64,000 bases of DNA, from assembly GCA_017428385.1 (NCBI GenBank), contig JAFRQX010000011.1:1-64000 (forward strand). The letters are read 5' to 3'. The first letter of the stretch is position 1; each line of letters starts with the position of its first letter. The translations under genes were made by a program, and so were the position numbers. This stretch comes from Clostridia bacterium. GTDB taxonomy: Bacteria; Bacillota; Clostridia; Christensenellales; Aristaeellaceae. Below, piece by piece: positions 48,440 to 57,553 of the stretch. Below the pieces are notes generated by a model. The model saw nothing but the letters and a program-made list of their open reading frames with translations, ran no database searches and was not told where the DNA came from.

Positions 48440-51400
48440 TTAATTTAATAATGCCTTCAATTGTAGGGCTTCCTCTATCTGCCCATTTAATTGTGCTTGT
48501 AAATATAGAATTTTTACGGTATCGTTAAAAATGGTGGAAGCCTTAAACCATCTTTTAAGACGTTTAATTGAGGACAAAAAGTCGATTGCTACCTGTGGTG
48601 ATTGTTGGTAAATATATCGTATGTTACCTAATATATATGATGCTGCATTCTGGCATTCCGTATCATTAGTGAATGCTTGATATGCAGAATTGTCTTTACA
48701 TAGCATAGTCATTAGTCGCGTCATAGCTATTGGATTTGTCTCATGTAATCTCGTAAATCGACTGGGTCTGAAGAACGAACGCCCAATATCTGTTGTGAGT
48801 AATAAAGTTTCAGACTTCAAAAGTGTAGCTGTGTACGTATAAGCCTCATCGTATAAGTCTAGTGCATGATATGTTTTTTGAATAAAAGAAAAATCTTTAA
48901 CTATATATGCAATCATAATATAATCGTAAATTTCTTGAGAATGTAGTACTTCGTCATTAAGGTTTATATTTTTAAGAATTTTGTCTGCATAATAAGATTG
49001 ATTAAACATAACAAATGCTTGAAGAAGCAATGGTAATTCACGCCAGTAAGACTTGATTTGGGTAATGAAACGTTTTGTTAAACTATCAAGGAAAGAATTC
49101 ATATTGTTATTTTGAAAACACGTATTTTTTTCAGGATGTATTGTATGTGTTAGAACAAATTGTATGAGTTTCAGAAATCCTGCAGCCCATTTAGGTGAAG
49201 AAGTGTGGACAAAATATTGTGTTGTATTAGTGAAGAAAAATGAATCTGCAAGGTGGTCAATACCCACATTATAGCTATAATATGAATCATTTGCCAGAGG
49301 TGCTATTTTTTTTGTGGATTCGAGATATGTTGATATTGCATATAGAATAGTTCCGGATAATTGAGTTATATTTGTTTGTGACAATAGATTTATTATGTGT
49401 GCTTCATGTATACCGCTTGTAGATAAAAGTTTATTCCATATTATAAAAGCATTATCCCAATCAGGATGTTGTTTGTTAGAACAATGTTGAAAGAGCTTTT
49501 CTGTGATGGAGTTTACAGAGGGATCCAAATCTTTGATTTGTTTTTCACATTTGATACAAATGATTGTTAGCCAGGATAGGATGCTATCAATATCGAGAGT
49601 ACTTTCTTCAAGGATTTTACTAAAACCATGAAGATGTTTTTCTATTGTTGCGTTTTCCCAATGGGGAGTCGAAAGGAGATGTAATAGTTCTTTTGATGAT
49701 TTCTCAAGGATGAAATTATCATCATAATTCGATAAATTGGTCAGTATCGGTAATTTCTCATGTGATGGTATATGTAGATTGTGAAGCGAATAGATATTAT
49801 CACTTATATGATCCTGTAAGAATCGAAGAATCTCAATACGATCTTCTAAAGGACCACCAATACTAGAGTCAGAATTGTTCCTTCTCTGGATTTCTATATT
49901 ATTCTCATCATTATTTATTTGGAAAAGCGCCATAAACCGTAGGGGGAGTTTTTCGGATGGAGCTATATTATAATGTGTTAAATTAGCTTGCAGATTATCT
50001 TCAGAAACTATTGTTTTTGAAAGTTTGCTAATTGGAGAGAATAGTTTAATATACTGAGCTAGAAATCTCCAAGTTTCCATATCGGTATTCCATTTTCCTT
50101 TACATAACACCATAAGCGTAATCAAATTGAGAATAAAAATAGCATAAAGTTGATGTGTTGGACGATCTGGAAGCAGTGATTGTATTTCGAAAATCTCCAT
50201 ATTTCCTTTGCGTATACATTCAGTTTGCTTTTTTATCTCATCTTCGATTGAAGACAAAAAAACTTGTTCTGAAATAAGTGTGTTTTGAATTAATAATCTA
50301 TCTGCTTTCATTTGCCACCATTCGTAAATCATGGATACAATTTCAGGCTCATTACATAATGCAGCTCCGTTTATAGCAATATATAACCTTTGCCATTTAT
50401 TTCTCAATTCTTTTTCATCTTTACTTGATTTATTTCTATTCATTTTGATAAAAGCAATGGTGTATTCAAAAAGGCAGTCTAATATGTAGTTGGCAGTTAG
50501 AAATTCATAAAAAGTCTTATGTAAAAACGTATAAGAAGCATGTGTATTATGTTGAATTGTTTCATCAATAATGCCCTGCGAAAGTAACTCCTCAGTTCGT
50601 GATTCATGTATGAAGAAAAAACTACCAAGGAATACTTCCTCAGCCTTTAGAGTTCCTTCCTTTCCACTTTTCTTTGTAGATGTTCCCAATTTTAGAAAAT
50701 CGTCTTTAAGCTCATGTACAGTTATGTCTAGTTTTTCACGAGCGAACATACCTAAAGCAGTAATTCCGAGCTTTTCCATCTTTAATTGTTCCATGGTTGT
50801 TCGTTCATTTGATGTTGTTTGAAGATACGCTTTGGATTTTGATAACTCACGACGCACAAAACGTCTAATAAGCTTATCGTACAAGTGTGTACGATTGAAA
50901 TGATTTTCTGTTTTTTCGATAATAGTTTCTAATGCGTTCTGTTTGTTTTCAAAATCTGCATCGAATATTGCAAGCATTAACAGTAAAAGTGGAAGACGGG
51001 AAAGGTCCTGAATGTCTATATTATCTGGAAGAGCAAAGTCTTTGAGTCCCGCTTTTTTGAATTGCTCATGATTGGTTCGATTCCATATATTGATCCATCG
51101 CTCTTTTTGGTATTCATCGAAAGGAAGAAGATTCACTACTAATGTACCAATCGGGATATCAACTTTGTCTATAAGGGCTTTTCTGCTTGTGATAATAATC
51201 CTGACCGGTTGGCCTTTTTCCAGACAGCTTTCTTGAAATGTAGAAAGATTCGTCAGAAAATCTGAATAAGATGATCCTGTGGCCTGTTGTATTTCATCAT
51301 AGCCATCGAAAATTATAGTTGATGGATATTGAGGTTTTTCGCCTACTAACCATTGAAAACTTTTTATTGGTTTATAGTTTCCGTCCTGTTCAATTTGTTT

Positions 51401-52681
51401 ACAAATAATATCCTCGATTTCTCTCTTGCCAATTAAATTCCAATATTTCCGTAAAGGAATGCGGACAACTAATTCAGTATTGACATTGGGCATGGCACTG
51501 ATGATCTCAGTTAAACGTGACTTACCACTACCTGGATCGCCCAGAATTAGCATGAGACATGATACACTTTGTACATGAGAAAGATACTTTCCTAAATAGG
51601 TAAAAAGATCTTTTTGATCCGGATATTTATCCCATTCATTTTTTAATTCCAGACGTATAGTATTCGATTTGTACTCCATTAATTTGTAGCGCTGGGGAAT
51701 AAATGAATCCTCTAATAAAGGATATATAAGGGGGTCTGGTGAGGGGAAAACAAGATTATCTTGATTATTTTTTACAATAGGCTGATGTATCACATATTTA
51801 TAGTGTTCATTGAGGTTTTTTATGACCTTTGCGGCCTCTTGTTTCTGTCGTGCTTCACTATAAGAGAGGAGGAGGGAATCCATTTGCTGGAAAGTTAGTT
51901 CTGACTCAGAACGTGTATTTGTAAGCAACTCTGCAAGAGCGGAGAAACGCGCTTCAATCTCCAATTTGTATTCCTGTTCTCTTTCAAAACTCATCAATGT
52001 AGCGAATTCACCGAACTGTGAACATAAATTAAAATATTGAATCTTGAAAGTTTCGAGAGCTTTATCTGGAAGCTCTTTTAATGCTATGTTCAATTGCTGT
52101 AGTTCTATATTACGCGGATCGCTATCGCATGACACTTCGGAAAATGCTAGACCGGATATTATTATCTGCAAGCGTTCGGCCATATTAGTATATAAATTCT
52201 TCAAGTGTGCACATACTTTATCCATATCATATATGAGTTCTGGAAGGTCAAATTCGGAATCGAGATTATCACTCGGCCATATAATTCTTGCTATGCTTTC
52301 TTTTTCTTTAGCTGCTAAGGCTAACTTCTTTTGTGTGCTTTTCCGAACAGTATTTTCAAATGCGTCAAAAAAAGAGGCTATCCAAAGTATCGCGTATGCC
52401 TCACGTATGCGGTTGCATCTTTCTGCATATGGAGGATTATCCTTGCGTAGAAGTTCTATGGCCCGCTTCGCGGCGTCAAGAATTACTCCTTTTTGTGAAA
52501 TGGAAGTGATAATTGTAGCAAAGGAAGCAGCACTGGCAGCACCAACTGGACCAGCAACGGTTCCGCCAAAAATACAGGCAGCCAGATCAATGAACAGCTT
52601 TATATCATCCGGGATTTTATCTTCATTTTCATGATTGCCCAAAAGACTTCTAATTCTTGAGATGGTATATTTTTGTTTCAT
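48440..52681 (-). CDS. NACHT/STAND NTPase, probable anti-phage sensor
   Basis: Protein of 1413 residues. The N-terminal ~330 residues are helical and include a hydrophobic segment (FIDLAACIFGGTVAGPVG, about residues 27-44). The NACHT domain carries Walker A GDPGSGKS (381-388), Walker B IIFDGYDE (about 455-462) and a sensor-like IIITSRK. A winged-helix region follows, then about 650 residues of helical repeats. Bacterial NACHT proteins recognise phage components and trigger cell suicide. The N-terminal effector is not of a known nuclease type. The frame is open to 52801, but a TTGCAT/TATAAT promoter covers that part and GGGAG precedes the ATG at 52681. Confidence 0.85.
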   Translation of the reverse strand: MKQKYTISRIRSLLGNHENEDKIPDDIKLFIDLAACIFGGTVAGPVGAASAASFATIITSISQKGVILDAAKRAIELLRKDNPPYAERCNRIREAYAILWIASFFDAFENTVRKSTQKKLALAAKEKESIARIIWPSDNLDSEFDLPELIYDMDKVCAHLKNLYTNMAERLQIIISGLAFSEVSCDSDPRNIELQQLNIALKELPDKALETFKIQYFNLCSQFGEFATLMSFEREQEYKLEIEARFSALAELLTNTRSESELTFQQMDSLLLSYSEARQKQEAAKVIKNLNEHYKYVIHQPIVKNNQDNLVFPSPDPLIYPLLEDSFIPQRYKLMEYKSNTIRLELKNEWDKYPDQKDLFTYLGKYLSHVQSVSCLMLILGDPGSGKSRLTEIISAMPNVNTELVVRIPLRKYWNLIGKREIEDIICKQIEQDGNYKPIKSFQWLVGEKPQYPSTIIFDGYDEIQQATGSSYSDFLTNLSTFQESCLEKGQPVRIIITSRKALIDKVDIPIGTLVVNLLPFDEYQKERWINIWNRTNHEQFKKAGLKDFALPDNIDIQDLSRLPLLLLMLAIFDADFENKQNALETIIEKTENHFNRTHLYDKLIRRFVRRELSKSKAYLQTTSNERTTMEQLKMEKLGITALGMFAREKLDITVHELKDDFLKLGTSTKKSGKEGTLKAEEVFLGSFFFIHESRTEELLSQGIIDETIQHNTHASYTFLHKTFYEFLTANYILDCLFEYTIAFIKMNRNKSSKDEKELRNKWQRLYIAINGAALCNEPEIVSMIYEWWQMKADRLLIQNTLISEQVFLSSIEDEIKKQTECIRKGNMEIFEIQSLLPDRPTHQLYAIFILNLITLMVLCKGKWNTDMETWRFLAQYIKLFSPISKLSKTIVSEDNLQANLTHYNIAPSEKLPLRFMALFQINNDENNIEIQRRNNSDSSIGGPLEDRIEILRFLQDHISDNIYSLHNLHIPSHEKLPILTNLSNYDDNFILEKSSKELLHLLSTPHWENATIEKHLHGFSKILEESTLDIDSILSWLTIICIKCEKQIKDLDPSVNSITEKLFQHCSNKQHPDWDNAFIIWNKLLSTSGIHEAHIINLLSQTNITQLSGTILYAISTYLESTKKIAPLANDSYYSYNVGIDHLADSFFFTNTTQYFVHTSSPKWAAGFLKLIQFVLTHTIHPEKNTCFQNNNMNSFLDSLTKRFITQIKSYWRELPLLLQAFVMFNQSYYADKILKNINLNDEVLHSQEIYDYIMIAYIVKDFSFIQKTYHALDLYDEAYTYTATLLKSETLLLTTDIGRSFFRPSRFTRLHETNPIAMTRLMTMLCKDNSAYQAFTNDTECQNAASYILGNIRYIYQQSPQVAIDFLSSIKRLKRWFKASTIFNDTVKILYLQAQLNGQIEEALQLKALLN

Positions 52682-52772
52682 AAGATTATTCTCCCGTTCG
52701 AGTGCTTTTTTGATAATACCGTTGCGGTAAAGAGGAACAGATTTCATTTGTATCATTGAGAAGCTGGGACAT

Positions 52773-52801
52773 ATTATACAATAGTCGTGATTCATATGCA
52801 A
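52773..52801 (-). promoter_or_regulatory. Promoter of the NACHT gene
   Basis: On the minus strand TTGCAT and TATAAT lie 17 bp apart, about 90 nt before the chosen start codon. The divergent XRE gene begins 93 bp away, so its product may bind here. Confidence 0.65.
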
Positions 52802-52893
52802 AAGATTATTATGTTTTTTCTCGCTGAAAAGTGATTTTCGACTTTTTTACTCTTACAGGGTAAAGGAGTTACAGGCAGATCAGAGAAATCCAT

Positions 52894-53136
52894 ATGCGGA
52901 TCCAGGCAATGAACCTTAACAAAACCGGACAGAATATCTGTATCCTGCGGAAACGCTCCGGCGTTTCCGTCAGGGAACTCCAGGAACTCCTGGGTTTTGC
53001 AACCCCGCAGGCCATCTACAAATGGCAGCACGGTATCAGCCTGCCAACCGTGGACAACCTGGTGGCGCTTGCCAGCATCCTGGACGTATCCGTGGAAGAG
53101 ATCCAGGCAGTGGACTATCCAAAGGGAGAAGACTAA
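52894..53136 (+). CDS. XRE family transcriptional regulator
   Basis: Small DNA-binding protein of 80 residues consisting of one XRE helix-turn-helix (TGQNICILRKRSGVSVRELQ and the recognition part ATPQAIYKWQHG). Its end (SVEEIQAV) is typical of stand-alone regulators. The start is uncertain, since no strong ribosome-binding site lies before either ATG (52894 or 52909); family alignment favours the first. It is divergent from the NACHT gene and is followed after 4 bp by a 96-residue partner. It could repress the NACHT gene, itself, or the restriction-modification genes downstream. Confidence 0.82.
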   Translation: MRIQAMNLNKTGQNICILRKRSGVSVRELQELLGFATPQAIYKWQHGISLPTVDNLVALASILDVSVEEIQAVDYPKGED

Positions 53137-53140
53137 GGGT

Positions 53141-53431
53141 ATGAATGTGATACACAAATGGAAATACTGCGTGGTAGGCAATATCGTGGAAACACGTATT
53201 GATGAGAACGGGATTCTGCGATACGGAACCGCCGCATTCCGAGGCAATACAAGAGTATACCTGTGCGGAAAACACCATGACTTCAGAGGAAAAGATATTG
53301 TCGTTCTCGGATTAACGAGAAAGGGGATCTATGATTCATTTTTGGTGCCTGTGGAATTGATTAAGGATGGCTATATATGGATTTTCAAAAAGGGTTATCC
53401 TTCTGCTGAACTAATACGAGAAACATGTTAA
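53141..53431 (+). CDS. Small beta-rich protein paired with an XRE regulator
   Basis: Protein of 96 residues, starting 4 bp after the XRE stop codon. The core KYCVVGNIVETRIDENGILRYGT followed by GNTRVYLCGK is a pattern I associate with proteins that often follow XRE genes in gut Clostridia. Family members seem longer, and this one ends early (FKKGYPSAELIRETC). The function is unknown. I start at the ATG at 53141, not the upstream out-of-frame overlap with the XRE gene. Confidence 0.7.
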   Translation: MNVIHKWKYCVVGNIVETRIDENGILRYGTAAFRGNTRVYLCGKHHDFRGKDIVVLGLTRKGIYDSFLVPVELIKDGYIWIFKKGYPSAELIRETC

Positions 53432-53463
53432 TGATTACCGGATGATGTTAGATTCATAACAAA

Positions 53464-53495
53464 AAACCAACCAGAATATACAGTCTGGTTGGTTT
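53464..53495. terminator. Bidirectional terminator
   Basis: AAACCAACCAGA and TCTGGTTGGTTT, a perfect 12-bp stem with an 8-nt loop. T/A runs on both sides let it serve the XRE pair and the convergent restriction genes. Confidence 0.85.
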
Positions 53496-53529
53496 TTGCT
53501 TTGATAAGACTGTTAGATAAACGTGTATA

Positions 53530-54423
53530 TTATAGATTTAGAACTTGCTTTGTATATTCAAGAAGAACGGAATCCTCACGTATATTCTGCAACAAATCGG
53601 ATACAATAGCTGTGTCGAATCCACTATATGTCGAGAATCCAAGCATGTAAATAGCTAAAGACATAGCTAGTTCTTCATCTTTAAAATGGCTGTGAGATGC
53701 GATTTTTCGGAGTTCGTCAAATACTGTATCCGATGGGGTGATGACATCTGGTGAGTTGTTAATAACTTTTTGAATAGCATCAGGGAGAGCCATACAAATC
53801 TGGTAGAAAGCATCCTCTTGCCCGGTGACAAGGGAGTAGAATTTATCTATACTTACTCGACGAATTAGTCTATGGCCTTGCTTCTGTCCATCTACAGTAG
53901 TTTCCCATTTTATATTTTGAGATCTTTGAGCTATCGCTTCGACTAAAAAACAAGCACAGTCATCATCTCGAAGTAATTGAGCTTGCATTTTTATAAATGT
54001 TTTTCCGGCGGAGGCTGAGTTCATTGTGTTGTGTTTATTCTTCATCTCGACATACACAGTATGAACAATAGATCCATCAGGTAATGTTATTCCATCGGGA
54101 TTCTTATAAATGACATCCCAACCGCCTTCTTCGCCATTATCGGGCACATGACATTTATCAATGTACTGAAATATCCTCTGGTGAAAATATCCTATATCGT
54201 TATTATTTGACTTATCTCTTTGCCTAAAAATCTCGTTTTTTATGGTTTCTTCCCAGGTGGACTTATAGACAGTTTTATCGAAAATTAGCTTAACAGGGTC
54301 TACAGTGTTTTTATTGAACCGACGCAAATCAAAAGACTCAAGCTTATCACCATATTTCTGTATGGTAGACTGAATATGATTCATAAAATCATGTTCGCTG
54401 ATAAAGCTAATTGTCCAACTCAT
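53530..54423 (-). CDS. Type II restriction endonuclease, Eco47II family
   Basis: Restriction enzyme of 297 residues in the Eco47II family, whose characterised members cut GGNCC. Family landmarks are LRRFNKNTVDPVKLIFD near residue 35, IGYFHQRIFQYI near 77, YVEMKNKHNTMNS near 124 (the E-x-K part probably belongs to the nuclease site) and RRVSIDKFYSLVTG. Its start overlaps the stop of the methyltransferase gene by 4 bp, so both enzymes are made from one transcript with the methylase first. The exact recognition site is inferred from family only. Confidence 0.9.
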   Translation of the reverse strand: MSWTISFISEHDFMNHIQSTIQKYGDKLESFDLRRFNKNTVDPVKLIFDKTVYKSTWEETIKNEIFRQRDKSNNNDIGYFHQRIFQYIDKCHVPDNGEEGGWDVIYKNPDGITLPDGSIVHTVYVEMKNKHNTMNSASAGKTFIKMQAQLLRDDDCACFLVEAIAQRSQNIKWETTVDGQKQGHRLIRRVSIDKFYSLVTGQEDAFYQICMALPDAIQKVINNSPDVITPSDTVFDELRKIASHSHFKDEELAMSLAIYMLGFSTYSGFDTAIVSDLLQNIREDSVLLEYTKQVLNL

Positions 54424-55424
54424 AATTGTTCAAGCGCCTCTCTGATTTTTTTGCCTACTTCATATGCCAAATTAACAGGGACAGCATTACCAACTTGCTT
54501 ATATTGTGCGCCAACACTTCCACAGAATATCCAATCATCAGGGAATGTCTGAACGCGGGCGTTTTCGCGCACGGTAAAAGGACGCGGCTCTAGAGGGTGG
54601 CAGCGATCAGTTTGCTTTTGACTTGGTGAGGTTAAGACAGTAAGAGACGGCTCGTCTAAACTAAGCCTACGCAATATACCTGTTCTTCCTCCGCCCATGT
54701 CCCAGCAGCTCTTCATGTATTCTTTTGCAATAACAGGATCTATATCACGCCAATATCCGCCAGGAGGAACTAAATCAAAGATTTTTGTTTTATAATCGGA
54801 ATAAAGGACGCCTTCACTTTTTGGGCAGTCAAGTAAGATGTCGCGTAAGACGGGTTTATAATCATGAGGTAATGGGAAATCAAAATGAATGCGATCAGCC
54901 AGATCTTTTCTAATACCGATGGTAATTAATCTTTCTCTTTTTTGGGGGACACCATAATCCCAGGCGTTCATAACTTGTTTTTGAATGTTGTAACCTGCCT
55001 GTTCAAATATAGATAGCATGAGATGATACGTTCTACCTTTATCATGAGTGAGTAAACCTCTGACGTTTTCAAAAAGAAACATCTTTGGTTGAAGCTTTTC
55101 TAGAAACTTTGCATAGTGATAGAACAAGGTACCTCGAGCATCCTCGAGGCCTAATTTTTTGCCTGCGTAAGAGAACGCTTGACAAGGAGCACCACCAGAA
55201 AGAAGATCAAGATCTCCTTTTTTGAGCGAGAAGTATTCTTCCAAATCGAGGCAAGATATCTTTGCCACATCGCCTTCAATTACGTTCCAATTTGGACGAT
55301 TGGCTCGTAATGTGGCGCAAGCATCTGAGTCAAACTCATTAAGAGCAATAGTGTTAAACCCAGCTTTTTCAATGCCTAAGGCTAAACCACCAGCACCAGC
55401 AAATAATTCAATAGTAGTAAACAT
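54420..55424 (-). CDS. DNA (cytosine-5)-methyltransferase
   Basis: m5C methyltransferase of 334 residues that protects host DNA from the linked Eco47II-type enzyme. Motifs in order: I FAGAGGLALG, IV GGAPCQAFS with catalytic Cys81, VI ENVRG, VIII QKRERL, and IX-X RVQTFPDDW with VGNAVP near the C-terminus. The target recognition region lies at about residues 190-270. GAGGTAG precedes the ATG. By linkage the target is probably GGNCC. Confidence 0.95.
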   Translation of the reverse strand: MFTTIELFAGAGGLALGIEKAGFNTIALNEFDSDACATLRANRPNWNVIEGDVAKISCLDLEEYFSLKKGDLDLLSGGAPCQAFSYAGKKLGLEDARGTLFYHYAKFLEKLQPKMFLFENVRGLLTHDKGRTYHLMLSIFEQAGYNIQKQVMNAWDYGVPQKRERLITIGIRKDLADRIHFDFPLPHDYKPVLRDILLDCPKSEGVLYSDYKTKIFDLVPPGGYWRDIDPVIAKEYMKSCWDMGGGRTGILRRLSLDEPSLTVLTSPSQKQTDRCHPLEPRPFTVRENARVQTFPDDWIFCGSVGAQYKQVGNAVPVNLAYEVGKKIREALEQL

Positions 55425-55649
55425 GCGTATCTACCTCATATAATCATATAAGCTTGATTATTGTATCACATGATGGTTTAAATGCAAAACAAAAGCAATA
55501 GTAAAAAAGAAAATGGACAGTTACATGTTGATTGCTGCTTAAAATCATGATATAACAGCAATATAATTTATAAATTAGTAGTTTCAAAAAAATATTGCCT
55601 CCCAAAGCGATGGTTTTGCTTAAATATAACAAAGACAAGGATGAGAAAA

Positions 55650-56228
55650 ATGAAAGCGAGACACAAAAAACAACTATCAAGGAGATTAAAACTAAGCGAT
55701 GGTAATTATGAAGCGTATTTATTTAGTGGGGAGGAAGTAGAACGATATTTAGGAAATTCATCTCAAAAAAATAAAACAACGAAAGCATCGCAAAAGAAGA
55801 AAGCGAAGAAGATTTCATCCGTATCTATTGTTGTGGAACCTAGTAATGCTATGAATATGGGTTCTGTAAAGAATGGATATGGCATAATAAAAATTAGTGA
55901 CGATGCTAAAAAAATAATAAATTCTGAGGGCTCTAAACGTGTTGTAAAAGCGGCAACAAAACAAAGAATCAAAAAGTTATCAATATCTTCATCTTCTCAT
56001 GTTTCTTGTGTTGGTAAAATGCTAAATTGTTGTGAACCAATTATAATTGAGCATAAGAAACCGGTTGGCTTTGATGTAACATCAACTATCAAATCTGGAA
56101 AGAAAAATACAAAATTACATATATATGATGGTCGATTACACAGACAAGGACGTGTGCTTAATCCTAAACTATTTTCATTAGTAGTTGAACCGTCTGAAGA
56201 AGATGATGATGAAAAACCGAAGAGATGA
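55650..56228 (+). CDS. Basic protein of unknown function
   Basis: Protein of 192 residues, very rich in Lys and Ser, with no signal peptide or membrane segment. The N-terminus (ARHKKQLSRRLKLSDGNYEAY) and a middle run KKKAKK suggest nucleic-acid contact. A CVGKMLNCCEP segment near residue 118 has three cysteines. I start at the second ATG, which has AAGGA at the right distance; the first ATG at 55641 lies inside that site. It is divergent from the methyltransferase and 32 bp before a membrane protein gene, likely its operon partner. No family recognised. Confidence 0.65.
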   Translation: MKARHKKQLSRRLKLSDGNYEAYLFSGEEVERYLGNSSQKNKTTKASQKKKAKKISSVSIVVEPSNAMNMGSVKNGYGIIKISDDAKKIINSEGSKRVVKAATKQRIKKLSISSSSHVSCVGKMLNCCEPIIIEHKKPVGFDVTSTIKSGKKNTKLHIYDGRLHRQGRVLNPKLFSLVVEPSEEDDDEKPKR

Positions 56229-56260
56229 TTAACTAGAGTAATGAAAGGCGGAGAAACAAG

Positions 56261-57346
56261 ATGATTGCAAATATGTCCCCTAAAGATTTGTTGATGCTTT
56301 TCTTTCCTGGATATATTGCAATTGAATTGTTCAGAATACTAAATAAACGGCCAACCTATGATGACGTAAATGTTAAGTCGGGTATAAGTCGTGAAATCTT
56401 GATGAGCATTCTTATCAGTGCTGGATTTAAATATGCTGTTTCTTTAATCAAGCCTATCTTGCCTAAAAGTATTTCTGATGATGAAAATAGTATTATTCTT
56501 GTTACTTTTGGTCTTGTATTATTTGCTACTCTTTTGATTATTATACTTTCAAAGATAAGATTCGTAAAAGATATTATTGTTAGACTTCTTGGAATAAATC
56601 CGACGTATTCTATATGGAATCGAATGCTTGAAGAGGGAGCATATATTGAACTACAAACAGAAAGACAAGGGAGGACTGTTCTGATTGCTGGAAAGGTAAA
56701 AGCTTATGAAGTTGATAAAGACGGCCATTGCCATGTGGTTCTTCGGGATTATGATGTGCGAGATAGTATAGAACAAAAAGATATACCGATGTCGGCTGAT
56801 CTTAAATATGATCAATATTTTATGTTTTATACAAAAGATGTGAAAGTGCTAGAGATAAGAACTAAAAAAAGATTTACTAAAAGAGAAAAAACATATGATT
56901 ATGAAAAGTATTTGACTAAGTGGAGAAACAGGGAAAAAGACGTTGAGCTAAAATTACAGATGATAAATGAATGGAATGATAATGATGGATTCAGCAAATT
57001 GGTAAGAGATTTATATAGACAGTCGTTGAACAAACGAAAAGAGAAATATGAGAGAAAAATAAAGAGTAAAGAATCTTCGAGTTGGTATATAAGAAAAAAG
57101 AGAGTTGCGTTGATAGATTTGGCAACTCAATACTGTAAGGATAATAAGCTTTCGGTTGAGAAACTAAAACAACTATCCTATAGTTTTTCAGGGGATAGTG
57201 CAACTTTTTATCAAAATGAATATGGCACATTGAATGGAAAACCAAGTATAGAAATCAAGAAAGTGCTATGTGTAAAGAAAAAAGATAATATTTACATAAT
57301 TGAATCAACAGCTAATACAAATGATTTTCTGGGAATAAAACAGTGA
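56261..57346 (+). CDS. Membrane protein of unknown function
   Basis: Protein of 361 residues with a hydrophobic N-terminal segment (MLFFPGYIAIELF), further helices at about residues 46-68 and 78-98 (IILVTFGLVLFATLLIIIL), and a cytoplasmic part. That part starts with a small beta domain (YIELQTERQGRTVLIAGKVKAYEV) and continues into a charged helical region. The pattern resembles DUF6338-type membrane proteins, but I am not sure. GGCGGAG precedes the ATG. With the basic protein upstream it forms a two-gene unit next to the restriction system, so a defence role is possible. Confidence 0.65.
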   Translation: MIANMSPKDLLMLFFPGYIAIELFRILNKRPTYDDVNVKSGISREILMSILISAGFKYAVSLIKPILPKSISDDENSIILVTFGLVLFATLLIIILSKIRFVKDIIVRLLGINPTYSIWNRMLEEGAYIELQTERQGRTVLIAGKVKAYEVDKDGHCHVVLRDYDVRDSIEQKDIPMSADLKYDQYFMFYTKDVKVLEIRTKKRFTKREKTYDYEKYLTKWRNREKDVELKLQMINEWNDNDGFSKLVRDLYRQSLNKRKEKYERKIKSKESSSWYIRKKRVALIDLATQYCKDNKLSVEKLKQLSYSFSGDSATFYQNEYGTLNGKPSIEIKKVLCVKKKDNIYIIESTANTNDFLGIKQ

Positions 57347-57553
57347 ATGGTCTCATCTTTATATATTTAAAGTCTGAATGACAGCTTTGCTTAACAAGAA
57401 AAAACGATATAAGTACGAAATAGTAGCAAAATTGTATTGTTCTAATGAAAATCATATGATATAAATTTGTTGTTGCATATATTAGATATAATTTGCATAT
57501 ACGGTTGCAGGGATGTTTGATTTTACAAAATCGAAAGGATCCGATCAGTTGAA
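57347..57553 (+). promoter_or_regulatory. Leader of the ABC transporter operon
   Basis: AT-rich 207-bp gap. The best promoter is TTGTTC (57437-57442) and TATAAA (57460-57465) with a 17-bp spacer. No gene is seen. Confidence 0.4.

Noticed and set aside
52682..52801. Forty extra residues on the NACHT protein
   Set aside because: They cover a good TTGCAT-N17-TATAAT promoter; GGGAG and an ATG lie at 52681.
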